The notes: generated by a model from the letters alone, not told the origin. Numbered from the stretch's first letter, positions 41,634-50,614 are shown. The stretch: DNA of 59,349 bases from Bacteroidaceae bacterium (GCA_024401275.1 JAKSLJ010000021.1:1-59349); one strand, 5' to 3'. Numbers and translations: made by a program.

Positions 41634-41703
41634 GTAGGGCGAGGATTTCCGAGCCGCATACAACATGCTATCTCGAAAAACGGCTCAGAAATCTTCGCCC
41701 TAC
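41634..41703. repeat. Family A palindromic repeat, copy 3
   Basis: Arms GTAGGGCGAGGATTTCC plus GAGCCG (41634-41656) and the near complement at 41681-41703, with two mismatches. It fills the gap between the alpha-E and transglutaminase genes. Confidence 0.88.
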
Positions 41704-41724
41704 TAAAGCTCATCTTGAAAAAAC

Positions 41725-42495
41725 TTGAACAATCAAACACTAAAATACGAATACACTACTCGCGTGGAATTCAGTCATGCGATAGGTCTGCACAACATTC
41801 TCTTGCGCTGCCTTCCTGCTCGTGAAGGCTTCCAAAAGAGCGTGGAAGAGGACTTCCGCATACAAGAAAATTTCTGGTATCAGGAGGGGCAGGATGGATT
41901 TGGCAATAGGATAATATCGGGAGGTACTTCGGAGGATCATCGTTCTCTGGAGTATTCTTGCTGTGGTATCATGGATATGACAACCTACTGCATTCCCGAT
42001 GCCAACACTCATCCTGCATTCTTTTTGCCATCGCGACTTACCGTTGCCACCGAAGGCATAAAGCAACTCTTGCCACCGCTCACTGGACGAATGCTTGATG
42101 ACTGCATGGCTATTGCCCACAGCGTTCATTCCCACATGCAATATGCACCGGGAACAACCTCCGTCCTCACGCCTGCCGATGAGTGTATGCAACGTCGCCA
42201 AGGTGTCTGTCAGGATTATGCGCATCTGATGATATCTCTCTGTCGTGCAGCAGGCTATGCTTCGCGATATGTCTGCGGAATGATGACAGGCGAGGGCAAG
42301 ACTCATGCGTGGGTTGAGGTTCACGACGGACAATGCTGGTATGCCTTCGACCCGACCAACGACACCGCCATCGCCACGGGCTACATAAAGCTTGCCCACG
42401 GTCGCGATGCTCTCGACTGCCCCGTCGTTCGCGGTGTGTATAGGGGGATGTGTACAGAGATTTCAACAACCAATGTGATCGTAACGGAAAAATGA
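41725..42495 (+). CDS. Transglutaminase-like cysteine peptidase
   Basis: The 256-residue protein has the transglutaminase-like triad: Cys in QGVCQDYAHL, His in KTHAWVEVH and Asp in AFDPTND. An N-terminal bacterial transglutaminase-like domain (YEYTTRVEFSHAIGLHNILLRC) precedes it. There is no ATG near the normal start; TTG 41725 gives MNNQTLKYEYTTRVEF and is preferred. The enzyme probably hydrolyses or transfers peptide bonds made by the ATP-grasp partner. Family A repeats lie on both sides of the gene. Confidence 0.9.
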   Translation: MNNQTLKYEYTTRVEFSHAIGLHNILLRCLPAREGFQKSVEEDFRIQENFWYQEGQDGFGNRIISGGTSEDHRSLEYSCCGIMDMTTYCIPDANTHPAFFLPSRLTVATEGIKQLLPPLTGRMLDDCMAIAHSVHSHMQYAPGTTSVLTPADECMQRRQGVCQDYAHLMISLCRAAGYASRYVCGMMTGEGKTHAWVEVHDGQCWYAFDPTNDTAIATGYIKLAHGRDALDCPVVRGVYRGMCTEISTTNVIVTEK

Positions 42496-42498
42496 GAA

Positions 42499-42555
42499 TG
42501 TAGGGCGAGGATTTCCGAGCCGAAAAAGTAACGGCTCACAAATGTTCGCCCTACA
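42499..42555. repeat. Family A palindromic repeat, copy 4
   Basis: Arms at 42499-42522 and 42532-42555 (GTAGGGCGAGGATTTCC; three mismatches in the second arm) around a 9-nt loop. It starts four bases after the transglutaminase stop. Confidence 0.88.
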
Positions 42556-42577
42556 ATATACTGTAATCAAAAAACAA

Positions 42578-43528
42578 ATGCTCCAAACAATAGTTAACAC
42601 CGAACTGCCTATAGCCGAGCGTTTTCTCGTGAAGAAGAATGTCCTCAGCAATGGCACAGGACGAAAGCGCATCTGCATCGTTACCGGAACACATGGCGAC
42701 GAACTCGAAGGTCAGATGGTATGCTACGAGATGGCGCGCATCGTCACAGAGAATATCCAACGTCTTAACGGCACCGTAGAAATCTATCCGGCACTCAATC
42801 CGCTGGGTATCGACACCATACAGCGAGGCATTCCGAACTTCGACCTCGACATGAACCGCATCTTCCCTGGCAACGAGCATGGCACGATGGCTGAGCAGTC
42901 GGCTTATCGCATCTGCAAAGACCTTAAAGGCGCTGACATGGTCATCGACATCCACTCGTCGAACCTCTACCTCCGCGAGTCGCCACAGGTGCGCATAAAT
43001 GTGCTCAACGAAAAGCAACTCGTGCCACAAGCCAAGCACCTCGGCGTGGACTTCATCTGGGTTCACGATGCGGCAACCGTTCTCGAGGCAACACTGGCGC
43101 ACTCGCTCAACAGCACCGGCACTCCTTGCCTCGTCGTGGAGATGGGTGTCGGTCAGCGCATTAACCATGACATGTGCCACCGCCTCGTTGACGGAATATT
43201 CAATCTCATGCACGAAATGGAAATGTGGGACACAGCGCCTGAGGGCGAAATAGCCGAAGCTCTCGTGTGCAAGGGCAACCATGTAACATTCCTGAATGCT
43301 GAATGCTCCGGAGTGTTCCTCACCGAACTGCGCACCGGCATAAACCTGACCATCGGACAGTCTATCGGAAAGATTGTCGATCCGCTCACTGGCACCGTAC
43401 TCAGCGATGTCGTTTCGCCAGTCGATGGCTTCCTCTTCACCATCCGCGCCTACCCGATTGTCTATGAAGGATCGCTCATGGCACGAATTTATAGCCCCCT
43501 AACCCCCAAAGGGGGAACTTCTAATTGA
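42578..43528 (+). CDS. M14-family succinylglutamate desuccinylase/aspartoacylase-like zinc peptidase
   Basis: The 316-residue protein has the metal ligands His39 and Glu42 (GTHGDELEG) and His126 (IDIHSSN), substrate-binding DMNRIFPG and a late VVEMGVG. It should cleave an acyl-amino acid or a C-terminal residue. The start at 42578 is preferred; an earlier ATG at 42542 lies inside the family A stem. Its last ten residues (SPLTPKGGTSN) are encoded by a family B left half. It pairs with the paralogue at 43736. Confidence 0.9.
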   Translation: MLQTIVNTELPIAERFLVKKNVLSNGTGRKRICIVTGTHGDELEGQMVCYEMARIVTENIQRLNGTVEIYPALNPLGIDTIQRGIPNFDLDMNRIFPGNEHGTMAEQSAYRICKDLKGADMVIDIHSSNLYLRESPQVRINVLNEKQLVPQAKHLGVDFIWVHDAATVLEATLAHSLNSTGTPCLVVEMGVGQRINHDMCHRLVDGIFNLMHEMEMWDTAPEGEIAEALVCKGNHVTFLNAECSGVFLTELRTGINLTIGQSIGKIVDPLTGTVLSDVVSPVDGFLFTIRAYPIVYEGSLMARIYSPLTPKGGTSN

Positions 43529-43730
43529 CTTGTCCCTAAGTGATCTTTTTGGAAACGACGCCCCATGGCGTCGTTAGGGAGCGCTAAGAAAAGCTGTTGC
43601 GCCAGTTTAACGACGCTATGAGGCGTCGTTTCCAATCCAACAAAATCAAGAAGGACAACATTTATATTATCTCAAAAAATAAAACCACACAAAGCTATTA
43701 ACACCTCCCCTTGGGGGAGCTTGAGGGGTC
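43494..43730. repeat. Family B element with a nested family C element
   Basis: The left end GCCCCCTAACCCCC then AAAGGGGGAACTTCTAATTG begins at 43494 inside the first M14 gene; the right end CTCCCCTTGGGGGAGC then TTGAGGGGTC ends at 43730, five bases before the second M14 ATG. Family C lies in the middle. Confidence 0.85.
43549..43635. repeat. Family C double hairpin
   Basis: Outer inverted repeat TTGGAAACGACGCC (43549-43562) / GGCGTCGTTTCCAA (43622-43635). The left half also folds as ACGACGCC CCAT GGCGTCGT (43555-43574) and the right as ACGACGC / GGCGTCGT. The paired arrangement resembles two REPs in opposite orientation. Confidence 0.85.
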
Positions 43731-43735
43731 CCTTT

Positions 43736-44674
43736 ATGAAAAAAGAAACAATATTCAGCATGAAGTCCACTTACCGTGACGACTTCAAGATAGAAGGCTA
43801 CCGCTTCGGCAGTGGCGAAGACGCTGTCTGCATCGTTGGTCCAATGCGTGGCGACGAAGTGCAGCAGCAATATATATGCTCTCAGATAGTCAACGAACTT
43901 CAGGAGATAGAGTCTGCCGGCGGTATTGCTGACGGCAAGAGCATCCTCGTGATACCTTCGTGCAACCCGTTCTCGATGAATGTCGGTCGCCGCTTCTGGG
44001 CAATGGACGGTACGGACATCAACCGCATGTTCCCGGGCTACAACCAGGGCGAGACAACGCAGCGCATAGCTGCCGCCATCTTCAAGCGCATCGAGAAGTT
44101 CCAATACGGCTTGCAGCTTGCTTCGTTCTATGTTCCTGGAGAGTTCGTTCCGCACATCCGAATGCTGCGTACCGGCTATGAGGACGTAGCCAAGGCAAAG
44201 CTCTTCGGAATGCCTTATGTTACTGTTCGCACACCGTTGCCATTCGACACTACCCTACTCAACTACAACTGGCAGATATGGAACACCTCGGCCTTCAGCG
44301 TCTATGCCGGACAGACCGACTGCATCGATGTCAACGACTCGCGACAGGCTGTTGACGCCGTTCTCCGCTTCCTCGTCGGCGTTGGTGCTACGGAGAAAGG
44401 CACGAGCAGCCCGGGCTTTCTCTCTGCCGTTCTCAACGAGGACAATATGCTTACCATAAGCGCGCATCATGCAGGCATATATATCCGCAACAGCAAACCG
44501 GGCGACAGGATAAAGGCAGGAGAGGTTCTCGCTCGCATACTCAACCCTTACGACGGCCATGTGCTTGAAGAAGTCCGCTCGCACAAGGACGGCATCGTCT
44601 TCTTCTCCCACCACCGTCCACTCGTTCTCCAGAACGCCCTACTCTACCGCATCATCGCGGACAGCGAGGAGTAG
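43736..44674 (+). CDS. M14-like paralogue lacking zinc ligands, probable pseudoenzyme
   Basis: The 312-residue protein aligns along its length with the preceding M14 protein: MRGDEVQQQ against THGDELEGQ, GTDINRMFPG against DLDMNRIFPG, and a C-terminal beta domain (AGIYIRNSKPGDRIKAGEVLARILNPYDG). The first zinc His is Arg38 and the second aligns with Ala129 (LQLAS). Only Glu41 remains. It is therefore unlikely to be a zinc peptidase and may be a regulatory or substrate-binding partner of its neighbour. The start is ATG 43736; a TTG at 43721 lies in the repeat. Confidence 0.88.
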   Translation: MKKETIFSMKSTYRDDFKIEGYRFGSGEDAVCIVGPMRGDEVQQQYICSQIVNELQEIESAGGIADGKSILVIPSCNPFSMNVGRRFWAMDGTDINRMFPGYNQGETTQRIAAAIFKRIEKFQYGLQLASFYVPGEFVPHIRMLRTGYEDVAKAKLFGMPYVTVRTPLPFDTTLLNYNWQIWNTSAFSVYAGQTDCIDVNDSRQAVDAVLRFLVGVGATEKGTSSPGFLSAVLNEDNMLTISAHHAGIYIRNSKPGDRIKAGEVLARILNPYDGHVLEEVRSHKDGIVFFSHHRPLVLQNALLYRIIADSEE

Positions 44675-44859
44675 GAAACTAGAGAAGAATACTTTTGGGC
44701 ACAAACCGCAGATTCAGCCAAATGAACACAGATTTTTGAGATTCAAATAAATTTGGTTTCATCTGCGTGAATCCCGAAATCTGCGTGCTAAAAAACGTCT
44801 CTTGGGGAAATCATTACGTCAAATAATCATACATTTTTCAAACATATCGTTCATTATTC

Positions 44860-44890
44860 TTTGGAAAAACAGAATTAATTCCTAATTTTG
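44860..44890 (+). promoter_or_regulatory. Promoter of the second DUF4143 ATPase gene
   Basis: TTTG (44860-44863) and TAATTTTG (44883-44890) are 19 bp apart. AATTCCTAATTTTG (44877-44890) is repeated inverted as CAAAATCAGGAATT about 45 bases on, framing the transcription start; this could be an operator. Upstream, 44697-44805 is an interspersed intergenic repeat containing ATCTGCGTG twice. Confidence 0.72.
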
Positions 44891-44953
44891 CACAAAAATA
44901 CGGAACTCTACTCCGGATTTTAACACAAAATCAGGAATTAAAAGAATAGAAAA

Positions 44954-46120
44954 ATGTACAAAAGATTTCAGAAGTTGGAAGAAGTACAAACTGATAGCAT
45001 CTTCCTCTTCGGTGCCCGCCAGACAGGTAAGACTACACTCATCAACGAGCTTTTCCCTAAAGCAAAACATTACGACCTGCTCGACTCATCAACGCTTAGC
45101 CGATTAACGCTACATCCAGAATTGTTAAGGCAAGAAGTGCTCATACTTCCAAAGGATTCGCTCGTAGTGATTGATGAGATTCCTCTACTTCCTGCTCTAC
45201 TTAATGAAGTGCACTGGCTGATAGTACATCACTCCACACGCTTTGTCTTGACAGGCTCAAGCGCAAGGAAACTGCGTCGTGGGGGAAACAACACTCTGGG
45301 CGGTCGCGCAAATCCAAACGTGCTGCATCCGCTTGTGAGCTACGAGGTGGATGACTTTGACCTGATCAAAGCTGTCAATCAGGGTATGCTCCCACGCCAT
45401 TACATGGCAGACCCAGCCACTTCATGGAGAAGAAGGCAGGCTTACATAGGTGTTTACCTGAAGGAGGAGATAATCGCCGAAGCAGTGGTGCGCAATCTTG
45501 CAGCCTTCAACCGCTTTCTTGAGGTAGCCGCAATGACCGATGGTGAGATGGTCAATATGACCAACATCGCCCAAGACTGTGGCGTTGACCAGAAAACCAT
45601 AAAGGAGTATTTCCAAATACTTGACGACACTCTCATCGGACGTATGGTTCCTGCATTCACAAAGGTCGTGAAAAGACGTGTGCGCCAGGCACCACGCTTT
45701 TACATGTTCGACATAGGAATCGTAAATTTCCTTCTTGGAAGGCGTAAGATCGAGCCAGGCAGTGCAGACTTCGGACACGCACTCGAACATTTTCTGATAC
45801 AGGAAATTATTGCATGGCTTGATTATAACAACATTGATGGCGGCCTATCCTATTGGCATACCTATAACGACTATGAGGTTGACGCAATTCTTGGAAATGC
45901 AAAAGTTGCAATAGAGTTCAAATCATGTACGGAAGTTCAGCCACGCCACCTGAAGGGACTAAAAGCCTTCTCGGAGGAGCATCCCGATGCACGCAAAATA
46001 ATCGTTTCACTGGATGCTTCACCTCGATTGCTGAATGGAGTAGAAGTGCTCCCTGCCACAGAGTTCCTTAAAAGGTTGTGGAACAATGAAATCGTAGAAG
46101 CTACAGACCTATTCCTCTAA
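44954..46120 (+). CDS. AAA ATPase with DUF4143 domain
   Basis: The 388-residue protein has Walker A GARQTGKTT (20-28), Walker B SLVVIDEIPLL, sensor VLTGSSARKL, a winged-helix segment (IAQDCGVDQKTIKEYFQILDDTLIGR) and a C-terminal nuclease-like DUF4143 part (YWHTYNDYEVDAILG, VAIEFKS). It is distantly related to the ATPase at 29550. Function unknown. It seems to have been inserted beside the M14 gene: a copy of that gene's 3' end reappears after it. Confidence 0.88.
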   Translation: MYKRFQKLEEVQTDSIFLFGARQTGKTTLINELFPKAKHYDLLDSSTLSRLTLHPELLRQEVLILPKDSLVVIDEIPLLPALLNEVHWLIVHHSTRFVLTGSSARKLRRGGNNTLGGRANPNVLHPLVSYEVDDFDLIKAVNQGMLPRHYMADPATSWRRRQAYIGVYLKEEIIAEAVVRNLAAFNRFLEVAAMTDGEMVNMTNIAQDCGVDQKTIKEYFQILDDTLIGRMVPAFTKVVKRRVRQAPRFYMFDIGIVNFLLGRRKIEPGSADFGHALEHFLIQEIIAWLDYNNIDGGLSYWHTYNDYEVDAILGNAKVAIEFKSCTEVQPRHLKGLKAFSEEHPDARKIIVSLDASPRLLNGVEVLPATEFLKRLWNNEIVEATDLFL

Positions 46121-46189
46121 GACATAAGACTTGGGCTCATAGTCTTCATAAAAAGCCATCCGCGTAATCCCAATAATCTGCGTGCTAAA

Positions 46190-46231
46190 AACGCCCCCCT
46201 CTACCGCATCATCGCGGATGAGGAGAAATAA
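46190..46231 (+). pseudogene. Duplicated 3' end of the M14-like gene
   Basis: CTCTACCGCATCATCGCGGA and flanks repeat the last codons of the gene ending at 44674 (LYRIIADSEE). The preceding 46160-46192 copies 44770-44800 (ATCTGCGTGCTAAAAACG). So the spacer and the gene end are both duplicated around the ATPase gene, in swapped order. Confidence 0.75.
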
Positions 46232-46276
46232 AATGGTGTCTCAGTATAAGGAGTTATAAAAATATTCTGCCAAAAA

Positions 46277-46307
46277 TTTGGAGATAGCAAAAAAAGATGT
46301 AACTTTG
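46277..46307 (+). promoter_or_regulatory. Promoter of the lipocalin-like gene
   Basis: TTTG (46277-46280) and TAACTTTG (46300-46307), 19 bp apart; the ATG follows 24 bases later. Confidence 0.8.
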
Positions 46308-46331
46308 CAACCGAAACAAACACTAACTATT

Positions 46332-46883
46332 ATGAAAAAAACACTTTTCCTCCTCGCAATTTGTTTGATGCCACTCTTCGACGGCACAGTTAATGCACAG
46401 TCTATCATCGGTACATGGGTAACTGACGGCAAAGCTTTCCTTGACGACGATGACGAAGTCAACGCCAAGAAAGCCGACATGCTTCTCACATTCAATGGCA
46501 ACAAAACAGTGACCGTAACATTCGACTATCTCATGGCAATGAGCGAAGACGGCATAAGCGGCGAAATCGGTGTCAAGGGCTCTGTTAGCGGCTCTTACCA
46601 AATCACTGGCAAAGAAATAACTGTCAACTGCAACAAGCAGTCTGCCAAGATAAATCTCTATAAGGTTGATATCAAACTTACGCCAGAGATGGAGTCTGCA
46701 ATGGCTGCAGCGGGCATGACTAAGGCGCAGTTTGAAAAGATGGTAAAGGAATCCATAAACCCTGATCAGTTCAAGTCAAGCTTTGACGACATTGACGGCA
46801 AGATGACCATCACTACTCTTACAGCAACTCAGCTCGCGCTTACAGACGAAGATGGTACCACTATGTCTTTCCGTCGCAAATAG
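46332..46883 (+). CDS. Secreted lipocalin-like protein
   Basis: The 183-residue protein starts at ATG 46332, behind a good promoter; an earlier in-frame ATG at 46278 lies in the promoter and is ruled out. After a signal peptide (about 1-22, DGTVNAQ) comes SIIGTWVTDGKAFLDDDDE, a lipocalin-like opening, beta strands (TFNGNKTVTVTFDYLM) and a helix, ending MTITTLTATQLALTDEDGTTMSFRRK. These small periplasmic proteins are common in Bacteroidales; the ligand is unknown. A terminator follows. Confidence 0.7.
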   Translation: MKKTLFLLAICLMPLFDGTVNAQSIIGTWVTDGKAFLDDDDEVNAKKADMLLTFNGNKTVTVTFDYLMAMSEDGISGEIGVKGSVSGSYQITGKEITVNCNKQSAKINLYKVDIKLTPEMESAMAAAGMTKAQFEKMVKESINPDQFKSSFDDIDGKMTITTLTATQLALTDEDGTTMSFRRK

Positions 46884-46907
46884 CACTGCCGCCCATTATC
46901 CTATACA

Positions 46908-46943
46908 AAGCTTGTGTCCATTTTGGACATGAGCTTTTTTTGT
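46908..46943 (+). terminator. Intrinsic terminator
   Basis: AAGCTTGTGTCCA (46908-46920) pairs with TGGACATGAGCTT (46924-46936) with one mismatch, followed by seven Ts. Confidence 0.9.
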
Positions 46944-46969
46944 AAATTTATCCCAAGATTCACAGTACC

Positions 46970-48946
46970 ATGAAGCGCTTTCTCCTATTTCTTTTCACAC
47001 TCGTTGTTTCATTCACGACGGTACATGCTTCAAAAGAATATTACGATTCTGGCTGCGTGATTGAGAAACTCGAGTACTTTGCCAAAGTGCATGCCGACAA
47101 CACATGGGACGTGTCGGAAATAATCCATGTTGACTTCAAGAAACCGAGACACGGCATCTTCCAGTATATTGAGCAGAAGTATGATGTGGAATTTGGCGGC
47201 AAGGAGCGTGACTATTTCGCTTCGGCTACGAACATTAAGGTAAAGAGCCATAAGTACAAGACCACTTACCTTCAGAACGATCGCTTCACCGTGATTCGCA
47301 TAGGCGATTCTGACAAGGAAATCGAGGGCAAAGTTGTTTACTCCATACAATATACGCTCAATTTCCCTGACGACGGCTTCAATGGTGGCGATTTGCTCTA
47401 TACCTCGGTTTTGGGAGCAATGTGCGAGAATTATATCAAGGAGTTCTATTACAACATAACCTTCGACGAACCTCTCCCTACCGCTTTTGCCGACAGTATC
47501 CGCGTCTATAGTGGAAAATATAGCAAGAAAAACTCCCTCAATGTATCCTGCAATGTCGTTACCCAAAACAACATCAGCGGCATGGCAACCAACATTACCC
47601 ACCACAACTCCATAACACTCTACGCCAACCTACCGGAAGGCCATTGGAAGGGCGCTTCGCATCCTGTTGTGCTGAAGATGAAGTGGCTGGGCGATTGGCT
47701 AATGTCTTCGCTGTTAAGCATTCCAACGCTGCTTATCATCTTGGTGTGCATACTGTTCGTCGTAGTCTTCGTGAAGTTATTGATGAACCGAGGCGAAGGA
47801 AAGAAGCCAATACCCGTCATCGAGTACTGTGCTCCCGACGGCATCAGCAGTGCCGAGGTGGGCTATATCATTGACTTGTCGGTAGATGTCGAGGACTTGA
47901 CATCTCTTATAATTTGGTGGGCTTCAAAGGGTTATCTCAACATTGAAGAGGTTGCGCCGGAAGAAGGAAAGGACAAAAAGAAAAAGAAGAAGGATGACAA
48001 TCAGGAAATCATTCTCCACAAGATCAAGGATTTGCCTGAGGATGCGCCAGAATATCAGAAGAAGTTCTGGAAGGTGTTCTTCGACAAGAAGGATTCCATA
48101 GCCATCAGCAAAATCGGCAAGAAATACAAGCAGATAGATAGCGCGAAGACTGCATTGAAACATAAGTACAAGGAAGAGAAATCTCTCCAAGAGTTCAATG
48201 GAACATTACTCTGCTATCTCTTCGGTTTCCTTCTCCTAGCCGTCTTTGCCATCCTCGTATGCTGTTGGTCACAGGAATCCTACGAACTGCTTTTCACTTG
48301 GATTGGAGTCGTTGTCCTCGGTGCCATGCAGAATCTCATTACATCGGATTCCAAGTATTTTGATTCGTTGAAGAAGAAGCTGGTAAACTATAGCATTTTG
48401 TTTGGCTACTTCTGCGCTTCGCTCATAGTAGTGCTCTTGGTGATAGACGACGGAAGTCCTCGCTGTCCGAACTTCGTCCTTTACGGCATCACCCTCATGT
48501 CGTGGATATTGATTCTGCTGAGTCCAAACTTGCAGCGAGACACACCTTATCGTATAGAACTCATGTCGCGTCTGCTCGGTTTCCGCGAGTTCATCAATAC
48601 GGCAGAGGTGCCAATGCTAAAGGCTATGGTCAACGAGAACCCAAACTACTTCTACGATGTTCTGCCATACGCCATCGTCTTCGGCCTGAGCGACAAATGG
48701 TGCAAGCGCTTCAAGGAGATAGACTTCGAGCCACCAACTTGGTACAATGCCGGCTATGCCCTTGCCGCAGCGGGAATCATCATGGCAGGAGGCGTTGTTG
48801 CCGACAGACTCACCGACCGTTTCGACAAGGTCATAAGCAGCCATGTGCAAACAAGCAGCATAAGTCCTTCATCCAGAAGTGGCAGAAGAGGTGGCGGTGG
48901 CTACTCCGGCGGCGGAGGTGGCGGCGGAGGAATCGGCAGCTGGTAA
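46970..48946 (+). CDS. DUF2207 membrane protein
   Basis: The 658-residue protein has a signal peptide (1-20), an extracytoplasmic beta domain (NTWDVSEIIHVDFKKPRHGIFQYI), a helix near 250-270, a cytoplasmic lysine-rich loop (KDKKKKKKDDNQE), more helices (about 410-530) and a Gly-rich C-terminus (RGGGGYSGGGGGGGGIGSW). This is the DUF2207 layout. Its function is not known; the Gly/Ser tail may mediate localisation. It stands alone after a terminator. Confidence 0.88.
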   Translation: MKRFLLFLFTLVVSFTTVHASKEYYDSGCVIEKLEYFAKVHADNTWDVSEIIHVDFKKPRHGIFQYIEQKYDVEFGGKERDYFASATNIKVKSHKYKTTYLQNDRFTVIRIGDSDKEIEGKVVYSIQYTLNFPDDGFNGGDLLYTSVLGAMCENYIKEFYYNITFDEPLPTAFADSIRVYSGKYSKKNSLNVSCNVVTQNNISGMATNITHHNSITLYANLPEGHWKGASHPVVLKMKWLGDWLMSSLLSIPTLLIILVCILFVVVFVKLLMNRGEGKKPIPVIEYCAPDGISSAEVGYIIDLSVDVEDLTSLIIWWASKGYLNIEEVAPEEGKDKKKKKKDDNQEIILHKIKDLPEDAPEYQKKFWKVFFDKKDSIAISKIGKKYKQIDSAKTALKHKYKEEKSLQEFNGTLLCYLFGFLLLAVFAILVCCWSQESYELLFTWIGVVVLGAMQNLITSDSKYFDSLKKKLVNYSILFGYFCASLIVVLLVIDDGSPRCPNFVLYGITLMSWILILLSPNLQRDTPYRIELMSRLLGFREFINTAEVPMLKAMVNENPNYFYDVLPYAIVFGLSDKWCKRFKEIDFEPPTWYNAGYALAAAGIIMAGGVVADRLTDRFDKVISSHVQTSSISPSSRSGRRGGGGYSGGGGGGGGIGSW

Positions 48947-48994
48947 AGGAAAAACGTAAAATTTGCGTTAGCTGGCAGTTTTCAATGTTATCGA

Positions 48995-49666
48995 TTACAG
49001 CGAACCTTTCAGTATGTCGAAGATGCTTTTGCCAGACTGAGAGTTTGATTGGTTTCCACTAATCGTGTCCATGACATCGCCCCAAGTAGGCTTTCCCGTT
49101 GGATTGTAATCGTAGCCACCTTCCGGTTCCCCTATACGGTAAAGGATGTTGAGAACCGTATCGTTTTCATGCCAATGCTCAAGATCAACGTGGTAAACGA
49201 CACCTAAGATGCGCTTGTAATAATGGTCTTCACTAGGATATTTACCAGCCTTATGAAAACCCGCATTACGAAGTCTGTCGCAATAGATGTTGCGGAATTG
49301 CTCCATCTCTACCTCGTGCTCAACCTCTACCTCAAGAGAGTAGAAATTACCGCCATCCCTATCTCCGAGACGCTCTATCGACATGGACTTTGCCGGAAGA
49401 TCCCACTTCGGATATTGTGGAAGCAGCGTGTTCCATCTCGCAAGACATGCTGCAACACCTTGGGTATTTCCGATGCTTTCAACATCTTTCACAACGTTTT
49501 GCAAACGAGACAAGACATCCATCATACCTGACTGAGGCTTTGCCTGTCCATTTTGGTTAATGCTTGAAGTGTTTTGTCCTGTCATGGCATCTTTCACCAC
49601 CTTGCCGACAGTTTCGCTAACGACCTGTCCGAGAGTATCGCCAAATAATTTTCCAAAGAGTCCCAT
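48995..49666 (-). CDS. Hypothetical cytoplasmic protein
   Basis: I do not recognise this family. The 223-residue protein begins MGLFGKLFGDTLGQVV, an amphipathic helix, then a Gln/Asn/Ser-rich stretch and a folded domain (YSLEVEVEHEVEMEQFRNIYCDRLRNAGFHK) ending in a low-complexity tail and FDILKGSL. No signal peptide is visible. It converges with the DUF2207 gene. Confidence 0.65.
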   Translation of the reverse strand: MGLFGKLFGDTLGQVVSETVGKVVKDAMTGQNTSSINQNGQAKPQSGMMDVLSRLQNVVKDVESIGNTQGVAACLARWNTLLPQYPKWDLPAKSMSIERLGDRDGGNFYSLEVEVEHEVEMEQFRNIYCDRLRNAGFHKAGKYPSEDHYYKRILGVVYHVDLEHWHENDTVLNILYRIGEPEGGYDYNPTGKPTWGDVMDTISGNQSNSQSGKSIFDILKGSL

Positions 49667-49860
49667 TTTTAATGTATAGTTTAAGTTTTGTCGGCAAAAT
49701 TAAGGTTTTATTTCCAAACTTCAAAATAATTGAACGATTTTCTTCAATGCAAGCAGTTTCCACCGCATCTATTTTAGTTCATTTCCACCCTGAAATGATA
49801 GTGCTATAGAGAATAAAAAAAAAAAATCAAAGTAAAGCAAAAGTTTTTGATAATATTTTG

Positions 49861-49868
49861 TAATTTTG
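49861..49868 (+). promoter_or_regulatory. Probable -7 box for the TM2 protein
   Basis: TAATTTTG followed by GCAGC; the ATG at 49896 lies 27 bases on. An in-frame TTG overlapping this box is thereby excluded as the start. Confidence 0.5.
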
Positions 49869-49895
49869 CAGCATCAAAAGAAAAGAACACAAATT

Positions 49896-50297
49896 ATGAA
49901 CTCAAAGAACATCCAAGATTTACTGACAGAATACGGCGAATATTTTGCAGAGAAAGACCTTCCTATCATAGAGGAACTCCTGATGAAGTACGACAATGTA
50001 CTGGAGGCAAAGAAGATAATCAAGGCTGCTGGCCTCAAGAAGCCTTCCACAATACAAAAGCTGTCAATCTTTGGAGGATGGTGGGGAATAGACCGATTCA
50101 TGGTCGGCGATGTTGACTTGGGTATCGTTAAGCTCATCTCCTTCGGAGGTCTTGGCATATTGAACATCTTCGACATTTTCTTCCTGAAAAAGCGCGTGCA
50201 AGACGATAACCTCGTGAAGGCAAGCGTACATCTCGATCCAAGAGATCTCACTGAAGAGGATATCAAGGACATGCGAGAGAAACTTCGCAGACGATAA
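49896..50297 (+). CDS. TM2-domain protein
   Basis: The 133-residue protein has a helical N-terminal half (about 1-55) and a TM2 domain of two closely spaced membrane helices with the DRF-type turn (GGWWGIDRFMVGDVDLGIVKLISFGGLGILNIFDIFFL). A charged C-terminal tail follows. TM2 proteins are widespread and of uncertain function. It has its own promoter. Confidence 0.85.
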   Translation: MNSKNIQDLLTEYGEYFAEKDLPIIEELLMKYDNVLEAKKIIKAAGLKKPSTIQKLSIFGGWWGIDRFMVGDVDLGIVKLISFGGLGILNIFDIFFLKKRVQDDNLVKASVHLDPRDLTEEDIKDMREKLRRR

Positions 50298-50299
50298 AG

Positions 50300-50476
50300 A
50301 ACCGCGCCCTATACCTTGCAGAATACACAGGGCAGGATGTAAAAGACCTTCAAGCTTACAATGCTAAGGAACCCACCTCCGCCATGTCCATGATGACGTA
50401 TGTAAGGGAGTATTTTGCAAGAGTGAAAGTGTTTATAGACATTCTTACCGGGAAACAACCAAAGGAATTGAAGTGA
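50300..50476 (+). pseudogene. Orphan C-terminal coding fragment
   Basis: A frame of 58 codons without an early start reads protein-like (LYLAEYTGQDVKDLQAYN, SMMTYVREYFARVKVFIDIL, GKQPKELK) and ends at TGA 50474-50476. It begins right after the TM2 stop. It looks like the end of a lost gene, or a small gene starting at an internal ATG. No family recognised. Confidence 0.5.
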
Positions 50477-50614
50477 AACAATACTTGTTACAATTTCACT
50501 TTCAAATTGTGGGTTAGTTCACAATCAATACTCCGAAAACAGAGAAGAAAACAGGCGAAAAAGCAATGATTTTGCAATTTTTCCCTCATTGAAGGATGAT
50601 TTTTGCACATTTTC

